In this document: one piece after another, positions 35,369 to 43,912 of the stretch
Layout: every line of letters starts with the position of its first letter
Numbering within the stretch: position 1 is the first letter of the stretch
DNA from: Candidatus Tanganyikabacteria bacterium
GTDB taxonomy: Bacteria > Cyanobacteriota > Sericytochromatia > S15B-MN24 > VGJW01
Reading direction: 5' to 3'
Assembly: GCA_016867265.1 (NCBI GenBank)
Contig: VGJW01000013.1
Location: 30,846-94,845 of the forward strand
DNA: 64,000 bases
The notes under the pieces: generated by a model
Told to the model about the DNA's origin: nothing
Database searches by the model: none
The model's input: the letters and a program-made list of their open reading frames with translations, nothing else
Made by a program: the position numbers and the translations under genes

Positions 35369-36082
35369 TTATCTCCAGTGGTAGACGTTGACGGACCGCA
35401 CAGTGACCAAAAGGCAGGTCCCGATGACGGACAGGTAGTAGAGCAGGTCGGACGAGTCGATGACGCCGCGCGCCATGTTCTCGAGGTGACTGATGATGCT
35501 CATGTACTGGAAGGCTTCGGAGATCGGGGACCCGAAGGTCCCGCCGATGGCTGGAAGCAGCCAGATGATGAGCGAGATGACGAAGGCCACCAGCGCCGAA
35601 ACGATGACGTTGTTGGTGAATGAGCTGGCCATCAGGCCGATGGCCATCAGGGACGCGCCCATCAGCGTGGTAGCCAGGTACCCCGTCCAAACGAGGGGCC
35701 ACTCGGGCTTGCCGCCGATGGCGACCAGAGACAGCGGGAACACCAGCGTGAGGCCCATCAAGAACAACAGGTAGGTCACGGTCGCCAGGTACTTGCCGAA
35801 GACGATGGCCTCATCGGTGACGGGGCTGGTCATCAGCAACTCGATGGTGCCCGTCTTCCGTTCCTCGGCGAGCAGGCGCATGGTCAAGGCAGGGACGAGC
35901 AACAGGAAGACGACGGCCATGTTCTGGAACAGCGTCCGCATCGAGGCCTCGCGCGTCGAGGTCAGGATGGCAAAGAACAGGAAGCCGACGGCCGCCATGA
36001 AGAATGCCGCGACCACGTATGCAAGTGGTGAAACGAAGTAGCTGCGCAGCTCGCGCTTGGCGATGGCAAGAATCTTGGACAT
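35369..36082 (-). CDS. ABC-2 type permease (GldF-like)
   Basis: A 237-residue membrane protein with six predicted helices: PLAYVVAAFFMAAVGFLFFA, LFQNMAVVFLLLVPALTM, LATVTYLLFLMGLTLVFPL, GYLATTLMGASLMAIGLMAS, VIVSALVAFVISLIIWLLPA and LLYYLSVIGTCLLVTVRSVN. The start MSKILAIAKRELRSYFVSP and the motif EERKTGTIELLMTSPVTDEA are characteristic of ABC-2/GldF permeases. It sits between the ATPase gene (19 bases upstream) and gldG. The exported substrate is unknown. Confidence 0.88.
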   Translation of the reverse strand: MSKILAIAKRELRSYFVSPLAYVVAAFFMAAVGFLFFAILTSTREASMRTLFQNMAVVFLLLVPALTMRLLAEERKTGTIELLMTSPVTDEAIVFGKYLATVTYLLFLMGLTLVFPLSLVAIGGKPEWPLVWTGYLATTLMGASLMAIGLMASSFTNNVIVSALVAFVISLIIWLLPAIGGTFGSPISEAFQYMSIISHLENMARGVIDSSDLLYYLSVIGTCLLVTVRSVNVYHWR

Positions 36083-36101
36083 GGTGCAATGCCTCCGTGC
36101 G

Positions 36102-37097
36102 TCAGGAGCCGGCCGTGGCCGAGAGGGCGGAGCCCGTGGCCTGCTCGGCGACGGGTGCCTCGGCGGTGGTCAGGCGGATGAAGATGTCCTCAAGCGAGAG
36201 CCTGGCGGCCCGCAACTCGAGCAAATCCCAGCCCTTGCCCACAACGGCGCTGGCCAGTCCGGCCCGTACGGCGTCGGTGGGATCGGTCTCGGCCTTGATG
36301 TCGAGGATGCCGGCGTCGTGGTTGGTCCGCGGCGTGATGGTGAGGTGGCGGATGCCGGGCACGGCCATCAGGGCCTCGCGGACACCCGCTTCGGGACCGG
36401 CAACCTCCATCACGACGGTCTGATTGCCCTTGAGCTTGTGCTCGAGGTTTTCGGGCCGGTCCTCGGCGACCTCGTGGCCCTTGTTGATGATGAGAACGCG
36501 GTGGCAGAGGTTCTGGACCTCGGGCAGGATGTGCGTCGAGAGGATGACAGTGTGGTCACCGGAAAGCTGACGGATGAGCTCGCGTGTCTCGTTGATCTGC
36601 CGTGGGTCAAGGCCGCTGGTCGGTTCATCCAGAATCAGCACGGGCGGCTTGTGGATCAGCGCCTGAGCGAGGCCGACGCGCTGCCTGTAGCCTTTCGAGA
36701 GATGGCTGATGAGCCGATTCCGGTAGTCTTCGAGCCAGCACCGCTTGACGACGTAGTCGACGCGCTCGGCGATCTCGCTCGCGGGAATGCCCTTGAGCGA
36801 GGCGACGAAATTCAGGTAGTCACTGACGGACATGTCCGGGTAGAGCGGCACGACCTCGGGCAGGTAGCCGATGAGCGCCTTGGCCTCGAGCGGCTGCTCG
36901 GCCATGTCGTAGCCGCCGACCGTCACCTTGCCCTCGGAGGGCGAGAGAAAGCCGGTGATCATCTTCATGGTGGTGGACTTGCCGGCACCATTGGGACCCA
37001 AGAAGCCAAGGATTTCGCCCTTGGCCACCGTGAGACTGATGCCGGACACGGCTGTCCGGTCACCATAGCGTTTGGTCAGGTTCTGGACCTCGATCAT
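36102..37097 (-). CDS. ABC transporter ATP-binding protein (GldA-like)
   Basis: A 331-residue ATPase. Start ATG 37097 has a GGAAGGAG box; an upstream frame extension to 37217 has no domain support. Walker A is GPNGAGKST (about 34-42), signature LSKGYRQRVGLAQAL, Walker B VLILDEPTSGLDP and the switch His in ILSTHILPE. The C-terminal 90 residues (MEVAGPEAGVREAL... LSLEDIFIRLTT) are the extension found in ABC-2/GldA-type proteins. It is the first gene of the four-gene operon ending at 33002 and is divergent from the J-like gene, with 230 bases of intergenic DNA that should hold both promoters. Confidence 0.9.
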   Translation of the reverse strand: MIEVQNLTKRYGDRTAVSGISLTVAKGEILGFLGPNGAGKSTTMKMITGFLSPSEGKVTVGGYDMAEQPLEAKALIGYLPEVVPLYPDMSVSDYLNFVASLKGIPASEIAERVDYVVKRCWLEDYRNRLISHLSKGYRQRVGLAQALIHKPPVLILDEPTSGLDPRQINETRELIRQLSGDHTVILSTHILPEVQNLCHRVLIINKGHEVAEDRPENLEHKLKGNQTVVMEVAGPEAGVREALMAVPGIRHLTITPRTNHDAGILDIKAETDPTDAVRAGLASAVVGKGWDLLELRAARLSLEDIFIRLTTAEAPVAEQATGSALSATAGS

Positions 37098-37327
37098 CCG
37101 CGGATGCTCCTTCCACAGCAGAATTCGGGACCCCCATTTTAACCACACATTCAGGGGAAGTTCGCCAGAGGGCATGACGATATCCGGACAAAAGGTCTTG
37201 TGCCTGACGGCAGACACCGGCTGGTGGCGCGCTGTGATTGCGGCAACACACGAACGGTCGCCTTCGTGGGATGATGATGCGGGGGGCGCTGGGTCGCCCC
37301 TGCATCCAGCCCGACAGGTAGCCTTCC

Positions 37328-38320
37328 TTGCCGAACGACATCCAGCTCCCCGTGATGGTCATTTACGGGATCGCGGCCGTCATTCTCTTGCTCCTTGCCC
37401 TCGCTCCCCTGCAGGTAGCGATCCGGTCATTCTTCGGTCGGCCGGCGGCATGGCGCTTCGACCGCATGATCAAGAACCGCCCGAGCTCGGCACGCAAGAT
37501 CAAGGCTGACCCGGACTACACGACGGCGGAGCGTCGTCTCGAGAAGCTCAACAACGCCAAGTTCATCACGATGGTGATGGTCCTGCTTGCGGGCATCGTG
37601 GGCTCGCTGCGCTTCCCGACCTACTACCTGGACCCGGCTTACAGGCTTCCTTCTGTCCCCAAGAACCTCGATGAACTCAGCGCGGCTACGGTGGGCCTCG
37701 GCACCATGCTCTTCGAAGCCGGAAACAAGGCCGGCCTCGTCCACTTGGCTGCCGGAGTACTGGCGGCCTTCGTGGGGTCCCTGCTGATCGTCAACCTGTT
37801 GGATTACAGTTTCGCGTTCCTCGGCTATCTGGTCGACCGTGTCGTCAATGCCGATGATTACGCGCGCACGGCCGTCAAGCCCGAGACGCAGGTCAAGAAG
37901 AAGCTGACGGGTAGCCTCGATACCGAGTCGGGCAAGCTCGAGCTTCCGAACTATTACGAGTTGCTCAGCCTGCCTCAGGATGCACCGATTCCCACGCTGT
38001 CGACCCTGCTGGATGCTCAGGAGCAGAACATGCAGCATGAACGGGCTTCAGGAAAGGGCACCAAGAAGTTGCGGCGTCAGCTGGACCTGATTTCGGAGGC
38101 ACGCGAGACCCTGCTCGATCACGGTCGGCGCGCCGCCTACCATCAGGCGCTGGGGCTCAAGGCCTCGGCGCCCCAGCAAATGGAGACGCTCAAGGTTCGG
38201 GACGGTGGTTCGAAGTCGAACAACTCGCGCGAAGTTTCCGAGGAGCAGCGCCAGCGCATGGAGCAGATGAAGCGGATGCGCCAGGGTGGCGGATCCGGCA
38301 ACGGGGGCGAGGGCATCTAG
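37328..38320 (+). CDS. Membrane protein with degenerate J-domain-like C-terminal region
   Basis: A 330-residue product. The TTG at 37328 is the first start (MPNDIQLPVMVIYG); ATG codons follow within the first helix. One transmembrane helix lies at about 8-28, a second at about 80-97 and a third at about 140-160 (LAAGVLAAFVGSLLIVNLLDY). From about 205 the sequence NYYELLSLPQDAPIPTL followed by LRRQLDLISEARETLLDHGR and RAAYHQAL has the look of DnaJ helix I and helices III/IV. The HPD loop is missing, so it could not stimulate DnaK in the usual way. The C-terminus is Gln/Met/Arg-rich. The gene ends in TAG. Function unknown. Confidence 0.65.
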   Translation: MPNDIQLPVMVIYGIAAVILLLLALAPLQVAIRSFFGRPAAWRFDRMIKNRPSSARKIKADPDYTTAERRLEKLNNAKFITMVMVLLAGIVGSLRFPTYYLDPAYRLPSVPKNLDELSAATVGLGTMLFEAGNKAGLVHLAAGVLAAFVGSLLIVNLLDYSFAFLGYLVDRVVNADDYARTAVKPETQVKKKLTGSLDTESGKLELPNYYELLSLPQDAPIPTLSTLLDAQEQNMQHERASGKGTKKLRRQLDLISEARETLLDHGRRAAYHQALGLKASAPQQMETLKVRDGGSKSNNSREVSEEQRQRMEQMKRMRQGGGSGNGGEGI

Positions 38321-38344
38321 CCTTCGCAGGGACGCCAGGCTGCC

Positions 38345-38620
38345 TCAGGTGCCCCACGTCCAGGGGCCTGGCCGCCAGCGCAGGTCGCCCCCTGAGACTG
38401 ATTCGAGCAAGGCTGCACGAACCCAAGGCGACTTGTCCTTCCATGTCCCTGTCGGTTGTTCCTTGGCCGTTGACAGCGCTTGCTCCTCGGCCAGCAAGGC
38501 GCTGACAGCGGCCATGGCCGCCGCGACCCGCTCGGGCGGAGTGCCGGGGTGGACGTTCCGGATCACGAGACGGGGCGCGACTGCGTCATCCGGAGTGGTG
38601 CCGACTGCCGCGTGCGTCAA
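38345..38620 (-). CDS. Small acyl-CoA carboxylase epsilon-like subunit
   Basis: A 91-residue product from TTG 38620, which overlaps the pccB stop (TTTGACG). Its middle part ([20 protein letters not shown]) followed by [11 protein letters not shown] resembles the short epsilon subunits of actinobacterial acyl-CoA carboxylases (x-VxxGxPxxEExAAxxAVL). The C-terminus is Trp-rich ([23 protein letters not shown]), also seen in such subunits. Overlap with pccB supports a structural role in the carboxylase. The assignment rests on size, position and a short motif, so it is tentative. Confidence 0.55.
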   Translation of the reverse strand: MTHAAVGTTPDDAVAPRLVIRNVHPGTPPERVAAAMAAVSALLAEEQALSTAKEQPTGTWKDKSPWVRAALLESVSGGDLRWRPGPWTWGT

Positions 38621-40194
38621 AGCGGGATGTTCCCGTGCTTGCGGCGCGGGCGTTCGACGCGCTTGCGGCGAAGGACGCGCAACGCCTCGATCAGGCGAGG
38701 CCGTGTCTCGGCCGGGTCGATGACGTCATCAAGGAAGCCTCGCTCGGCTGCGGTCCACGGGTTGGCGAAGCGCTGGCGGTAGTCGGCGATCAACGCCTCA
38801 CGCGAGGATGGATCGTTCTGGATTTCGCGCCTGTAAAGGATGCCTGCGGCACCTTCGGCGCCCATGACGGCAATCTCGGCGGTGGGCCAGGCAAGGTTGA
38901 GGTCGGCCCGGATGTGCTTGGAGCCCAGCACGTCATAAGCCCCACCGTAGGCCTTGCGCGTGATGACCGTGAGCTTGGGGACGGTCGCCTCGCAGTATGC
39001 GTACAGCAACTTGGCCCCGTGGCGAATGATGCCCCCATGCTCCTGCTGCTTGCCCGGGAAGTAGCCCGGGACGTCCTCAAGCGTCAGGATCGGGATGTTG
39101 AAGGCATCACAAGTCCGAACGAACCGGGCTCCCTTGATGCTGGCCGAGATGTCCAGTGTCCCCGCCATCTCGAGGGGTTGGTTGGCGACGATGCCCACGG
39201 TCTGGCCCCCGAGGCGGGCGAAGCAGGTGATGAGGTTCCTGGCGAACTCGGGCTGGATCTCGAAGTAGTCGCCATCGTCGACGATGGCGCCGATGACCTC
39301 TTTCATGTCGTAGGGTTGGGTCGGGCGGTCCGGGATGATGCTTCGCAACTCGGGCGCGATCCGGTCATCCGGATCGTCGGTAGGGACCAGCGGCACTTCG
39401 GACAGGTTGTTGTCGGGCAGGAAGGACAGCAGCGCGCGCGTTTGCTCGAGGGCCTCGTCCTCGTTGGCGAAGCGGGCATGGGCCACGCCGGAGATCGTGT
39501 TGTGCACGGATGCCCCGCCCAGCTCCTCGAAGGTGACATCCTCGCCAGTCACGGTCTTCACGACGTCCGGACCGGTGATGAACATGTAACTGGTGTCTTG
39601 CGCCATCAGGACGAAATCGGTCATGACGGGCGAGTAGACGGCACCGCCTGCGCAAGGGCCCAGAATCAGCGAGATCTGGGGGATGACTCCGCTGGCCTGG
39701 ACGTTACGCCAGAAGATTTCGGCATAGCCCCCCAGGCTCTCGACGCCTTCCTGGATGCGGGCTCCGCCACTGTCGTTCAGCCCGATGACGGGTGCGCCGA
39801 CCTTGATGGCCAAGTCCATCACCTTGCAGATTTTCTCGGCATGGACTTCGCCCAGAGAACCGCCAAAGACCGTGAAATCCTGACTGAAAAGGTACACCAG
39901 GCGGCCGTCAATTGTGCCGTGGCCCGTGATCACGCCATCGCCGGGGACCTTGCGATCACCCATGCCGAAGGCCTGGGCCCGATGGACACGATGACGGTCG
40001 ATCTCGACGAAACTGCCCGGGTCGAGCAAGCGCTCGATGCGCTCGCGGGCCGTCAGCTTGCCTCGATCGTGTTGCCGGGCGATGGCCTGGGCACCCCCAC
40101 CCTCTCGGGCCTGCTCCTGCCTGGCCTCGAGTTCGGCAAGGCGCCCCGCCGTAGTGCCGGCAGCCGGGATCACGGAGTCCTGGCTGGCGGTCAT
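38617..40194 (-). CDS. pccB: Acyl-CoA (propionyl-CoA) carboxylase beta subunit, carboxyltransferase
   Basis: A 525-residue carboxyltransferase with two crotonase-like halves. Landmarks are [117 protein letters not shown] and [21 protein letters not shown]. Start ATG 40194 overlaps the kdd stop (ATGA) and the stop overlaps the small epsilon-like gene. Together with PccA (22400-24145) it should make methylmalonyl-CoA, although the two genes are 14 kb apart and in opposite directions. Being in the lysine fermentation unit, it may also act in a pathway-linked role. Confidence 0.93.
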   Translation of the reverse strand: MTASQDSVIPAAGTTAGRLAELEARQEQAREGGGAQAIARQHDRGKLTARERIERLLDPGSFVEIDRHRVHRAQAFGMGDRKVPGDGVITGHGTIDGRLVYLFSQDFTVFGGSLGEVHAEKICKVMDLAIKVGAPVIGLNDSGGARIQEGVESLGGYAEIFWRNVQASGVIPQISLILGPCAGGAVYSPVMTDFVLMAQDTSYMFITGPDVVKTVTGEDVTFEELGGASVHNTISGVAHARFANEDEALEQTRALLSFLPDNNLSEVPLVPTDDPDDRIAPELRSIIPDRPTQPYDMKEVIGAIVDDGDYFEIQPEFARNLITCFARLGGQTVGIVANQPLEMAGTLDISASIKGARFVRTCDAFNIPILTLEDVPGYFPGKQQEHGGIIRHGAKLLYAYCEATVPKLTVITRKAYGGAYDVLGSKHIRADLNLAWPTAEIAVMGAEGAAGILYRREIQNDPSSREALIADYRQRFANPWTAAERGFLDDVIDPAETRPRLIEALRVLRRKRVERPRRKHGNIPL

Positions 40195-41231
40195 GCGCGG
40201 CCCAGCCGTTCGAGTGCGGCGCGCAGCGGGGGATTGGCCGCGACCAGATCGAGGGCCATGGCCGCATGGCCCTCTGCAAAACCGTTGCCAATCATCAGGT
40301 CCACGTCCGCTCCGAGGGCTTCGCCGCCCAAGGCTGCGGCCTGGAAGCTGGTGGCCATGCTGAAAAAGTAGACGATGCCGCGCTGGCGGGTGGCCAGGAT
40401 GCAGGACATCTCGACGCCGGGGACATTCACGCAGTTGAAGGTGACATCGGCCATCGCACCATGCGTCATGCGGCTGACGGCATCCTGCACGGCCACGGCA
40501 TTGCGGCCATCGACGACGGCACAGTCGAGGGCGATACCCATCGCCGCAAGGTGTGCGGCCTCCTCGGGACTGCGCACCAGTGCCACGACACGAGCACCCT
40601 GGGCAGCGGCTACCCAGCAGACGAGGGTGCCTGACTTGCCAGCGGCACCCAGCACGGCGATCGTGGCTCCTGGCTTTGCCAGGCGGGCTGCCTGCGCCGG
40701 TGCCCCGCAGACGTCGAGTACGCCCAGCGCAAGGGCCTCGGGCAGACGATCATCAAGCTCGGCGAAGGGTGTACGTGCGTAGAGGACCGCCCGACCCTCG
40801 ACCCTGATCTGGTGGCGCTCCGGTCGGACCTCGACGATGCGCTCCAGCTCGAGGGGCGTGGTCGTGAGGCTGGAAAGCGTCACGATGCGGGCGCCGACAC
40901 GGGCTGGCGAGCCTGCCCCCACGGCTTTCACGGTGCCGCAGAGCACGCCGCCGGAACCCGTCACGGGGTTGTGCATCTTGCCTCGTTCATCGACGATCTG
41001 CGTGACGCGTCGGGCCACGTGGCCCGGGTCGCCGGCGCCTTCGGCCAGCAACTGGGTGAAGCTTGCCGAGTCGATGTTGAGTGTGTCGACGCGTATCTCT
41101 GCTTCGCCTTCGGCCAATGCGGCCGCAGCGTCGAGCCGCTCTGCATCGTACGGCAGGACGCCCGCGGGAGTAAGCACGCGGTGCAGCCCGATGGGCGACG
41201 GCGAGGAAGATGGGGTGCGCGTGGTGGTCAA
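40191..41231 (-). CDS. kdd: L-erythro-3,5-diaminohexanoate dehydrogenase
   Basis: Kdd deaminates 3,5-diaminohexanoate oxidatively to 5-amino-3-oxohexanoate with NAD+ in lysine fermentation. The 346-residue protein is a medium-chain-like dehydrogenase with the N-terminal region [21 protein letters not shown] and [19 protein letters not shown]. The NAD-binding motif is [20 protein letters not shown], followed by [21 protein letters not shown]. These stretches match the Kdd family rather than zinc alcohol dehydrogenases. Position next to kce (six bases) and overlap with pccB show an operon. Confidence 0.9.
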   Translation of the reverse strand: MTTTRTPSSSPSPIGLHRVLTPAGVLPYDAERLDAAAALAEGEAEIRVDTLNIDSASFTQLLAEGAGDPGHVARRVTQIVDERGKMHNPVTGSGGVLCGTVKAVGAGSPARVGARIVTLSSLTTTPLELERIVEVRPERHQIRVEGRAVLYARTPFAELDDRLPEALALGVLDVCGAPAQAARLAKPGATIAVLGAAGKSGTLVCWVAAAQGARVVALVRSPEEAAHLAAMGIALDCAVVDGRNAVAVQDAVSRMTHGAMADVTFNCVNVPGVEMSCILATRQRGIVYFFSMATSFQAAALGGEALGADVDLMIGNGFAEGHAAMALDLVAANPPLRAALERLGRA

Positions 41232-41237
41232 GGACGG

Positions 41238-42092
41238 CTACTTGTTGGGCGTGAGGCGGGGCGGCTTGCGCAGGGGCAGGCCAAGGACCTTGCGCGCCTC
41301 GGCCGCCGTGGCGGGCGGCCGTTCAAGCTCCCGACCAATCCGGGCGATGCGGCCTACCAACTGCGCGTTGCTCTCGGCCAGCTCGCCCTTGCGGAAGTAG
41401 ATGTTGTCCTCGAAGCCGACACGCACGTGACCGCCCAGGGCCACCGCAACGGTCCCGAGCGTCAGTTCGGCGGCACCGATGCCGGCTACCGACCATGTAT
41501 GGCCCTCGGGCAACAGCGAGACGAGATGCATGAGGTTGGCAGGCGTGCCGGCCATCGCACCTGGTACACCCAAGACGAAGTCGAAGTGCTGCGGTCCGAC
41601 CAATTCGCCCTTGCGGATGAGGCGCAGTGCCGCCTCCAGATGACCAGTCTCGAAAATCTCGAGCTCGGGACGGATGCCACGGCGCGAGAACTCGCCGATG
41701 AAGCGGCGAATCAGGGCCGGCGGGTTCAGGAAGACCTCGTCTCCGAAGTTGACGGTCCCCATGGTCAGCGTGGCCATCTCGGGGGGCGGGATAAGTTCCG
41801 TGACGGGCAGGAGCCGCTCGTCCTCGGTGGCGGTGACGGCTCCGCCCGTCGAGATTTGGATGATGCAGTCGACCTCCTCCTTGATGTGGCGGATGGCTTC
41901 GGCGAACTTGGTTGGCGACTGGCTGGGCGTGCCGTCATCCTCGCGGACGTGCAGGTGGATGATCGAGGCGCCAGCCTTGACGGCCTCGATGGAGGCGATG
42001 GCGATCTCCTCGGGCCCATAGGGATGACCGGGGTGATCGGCCTTCATCGTCTCGGCGCCGACGGGCGCGCACGTGATGATGAGCTTGTTCAC
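41238..42092 (-). CDS. kce: 3-keto-5-aminohexanoate cleavage enzyme
   Basis: Kce transfers the C2 unit of 5-amino-3-oxohexanoate to acetyl-CoA, giving 3-aminobutyryl-CoA and acetoacetate. The 284-residue TIM-barrel protein starts NKLIITCAPVGAETMKADHP after GTG 42092, with GAGGAGG upstream. The zinc-binding pair His46/His48 (IIHLHVRE) and a third ligand, Glu228 in HVRVGFEDN, are close to those of characterised Kce (46, 48 and 230). Thus the enzyme should be active. Its 5' side faces the decayed exporter with 166 bases of intergenic DNA. Confidence 0.94.
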   Translation of the reverse strand: MNKLIITCAPVGAETMKADHPGHPYGPEEIAIASIEAVKAGASIIHLHVREDDGTPSQSPTKFAEAIRHIKEEVDCIIQISTGGAVTATEDERLLPVTELIPPPEMATLTMGTVNFGDEVFLNPPALIRRFIGEFSRRGIRPELEIFETGHLEAALRLIRKGELVGPQHFDFVLGVPGAMAGTPANLMHLVSLLPEGHTWSVAGIGAAELTLGTVAVALGGHVRVGFEDNIYFRKGELAESNAQLVGRIARIGRELERPPATAAEARKVLGLPLRKPPRLTPNK

Positions 42093-42258
42093 GGGAACCT
42101 CCTCGGGATTGGATGAATCGTACCGCAAGAGCGTCGGGAATCACAAAGGACTGCTTGTCCCACACGATAATCTGGTTGGCGGACCCTTTTCTCACGCCGG
42201 TACGAGGGCCTCTCTCCCCACAGCCACGCACCCCACCCCGGCCAACCGGGTTTATTGC

Positions 42259-43912
42259 ACGTCATTCGCCACTTACGAACCAAGACGCCCGACTCCGTGG
42301 CAACGCCTCCTGAGTTTGATGGCGCTCGAGCGCGAGGATGTCGGGGCCATTCTCATCCGTGGCGCGTCCGTCAGCTTGCTGGGCCTCTCGGCACCGGTGA
42401 TGGTCCAGGCGCTGGTCTCGACCGTGGCCGTCGGCTCCGTCCTCCAACCCCTGCTGGTTCTGGCCCTGATGCTGCGGGTGGCGCTGGGGTTCTCCGCGGC
42501 GATCAAAAGCTTGCAGATCTGAGTCGCGGAGGCGATGCAGCGGCGCCTGATGGTGCGCGTGGCCTCGGACTTGGCGCACCGATTGCCCAGAGTGCGTCTC
42601 GACGCTTGGAACGGCAGCCACCCTCCCGAGTTGCTCAATCGCTTCTTCGATCATCCAGAAGAAGTCCGTCACGCTGCTGCTGGGCGGGGTCGAGGTGGCC
42701 CTGACGCTGGTCGTGGGAACCTTGGTTCTGGCCCTCTATCATCCCGCCTTCCTCGTGTTCGACCTGGCTCTGGTCGCCCTGGTCGGTCTGCTGATTCTGT
42801 CCCGGATCCGAAAGAGAGCTGAGACGGCCGTTGCGGAAAGCAGTGCGAAGTATGCCCTGATGGCAATCTTCCAGGAGATGGCCCGGCATCCCGCGGCCAT
42901 CAAGCTGGCTGCTGGACCGGAATGGGTCCGCAATCGCGTCGATGCCGTGGCGGGGGGGGGGGCTAAATCGAGGCGCAAGGCCGCCACTTTCACGTGATCT
43001 TCAGCCGCCCTGACCCCGTATGCGGTCACGAGCGCCGTAGCACTCGAGGCTTGAGGCTGGCTGATCATGGACCGTGCCATCACGTTCGGGCAGCTCGTCG
43101 CGGCAGAACTCGTCGTGATGGCAGTCGTCGGGGCCCTGGTGCAGTTGGGCAAGTAACTCGAGTCGTTCTATGACCTGCTCGCTGCGGTCGACAAGGTGGG
43201 TTACCTCGTCGACCGCAAAGTGGAGCCCGGTGGCCGCGAGGAGGTCGATTTGCCCCTGCGCCCGGCCCTTGCCATGGAGGGGGTGGCGTCGGCCGCGGAT
43301 GGGCAACTGCTCCTTCACGATCTGGTACTTGACGTGCCCTCCGGCAGTACCATCGTCCTCACGGGACCGGGTCTCCCCGGTCGCCGGCGCCTGCTCGAGT
43401 TGCTGTCCGGATTGCGTCAGCCGGATGCGGGCCTGGTGGCACTCGGCGGCGTGGACCAGCGGGATTTGACTGCCTCGGATCGCGCACGCCACGTGATGTT
43501 TGTGACGCGGCCCGCCTTGTTTGCCGGTACGGTCTTCGAGAATCTGACCATGGGCGATGCAGGTTTGGCCAAGCCTGCCGCGAGTGAGGCCCTGCGCGCC
43601 GTCGGTCTCGGTCACGAGCGCCTGCCCCAAGGTGCGGACATGGTACTTCGTGCCGAAGGCCCGCCCCTGAATGCCGGCGAGCGGGTCCTTCTGGTTCTGG
43701 CCCGTGCGATGGTCGCGAAGCCTGTCCTGCTCCTTCTCGACGGCACGCCGGACGGCCTTCCGGACCACGTGCTTCAGACCGCGTGCGCCGTGCTGACCCG
43801 CGCGGAAAGGCCCAGGACGCTGGTCGTGGCCTCTAATGACGATCGGGTGCTCCGCTTGTTCGGTTACGTCAAGGTCCTGCGTGGTGGTCGCCTCGAGGAA
43901 GGCACGGCATGA
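42259..43912 (+). pseudogene. Decayed ABC exporter (membrane domain plus ATPase), several stops and frameshifts
   Basis: Remains of one ABC half-transporter of about 550 residues, read across frames. Membrane part: RPTPWQRLLSLMALEREDVG and LGLSAPVMVQALVSTVAVGS, then a TGA at 42520-42522 where relatives have Trp. Next come VAEAMQRRLMVRVASDLAHR and LLNRFFD, then a frameshift near 42650 to SVTLLLGGVEVALTLVVG. Another shift lies at or after eleven G at 42952-42962. TGA 43052-43054 and TAA 43154-43156 follow inside a segment ending LVAAELVVMAVVGALVQLGK. The ATPase part (43157-43912) is open but its Walker A is GPGLPGRRRLL (no GKS/T) and Walker B ends LLLLDGT (catalytic Glu lost). It therefore cannot work as an ATPase. 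It overlaps the HlyD-like gene (ATGA). Confidence 0.85.

Noticed and set aside
38635..40371. Plus-strand frame of 578 codons opposite pccB
   Set aside because: It mirrors the conserved pccB codons and has no recognisable domain.
40191..41231. Zinc alcohol dehydrogenase for the gene next to pccB
   Set aside because: Although a medium-chain-like fold is present, the sequence and its position beside kce fit diaminohexanoate dehydrogenase better.
42093..42258. Insertion sequence end or direct repeat bordering the exporter cassette
   Set aside because: No terminal inverted repeat or matching direct repeat with 46480-46535 was seen by eye.
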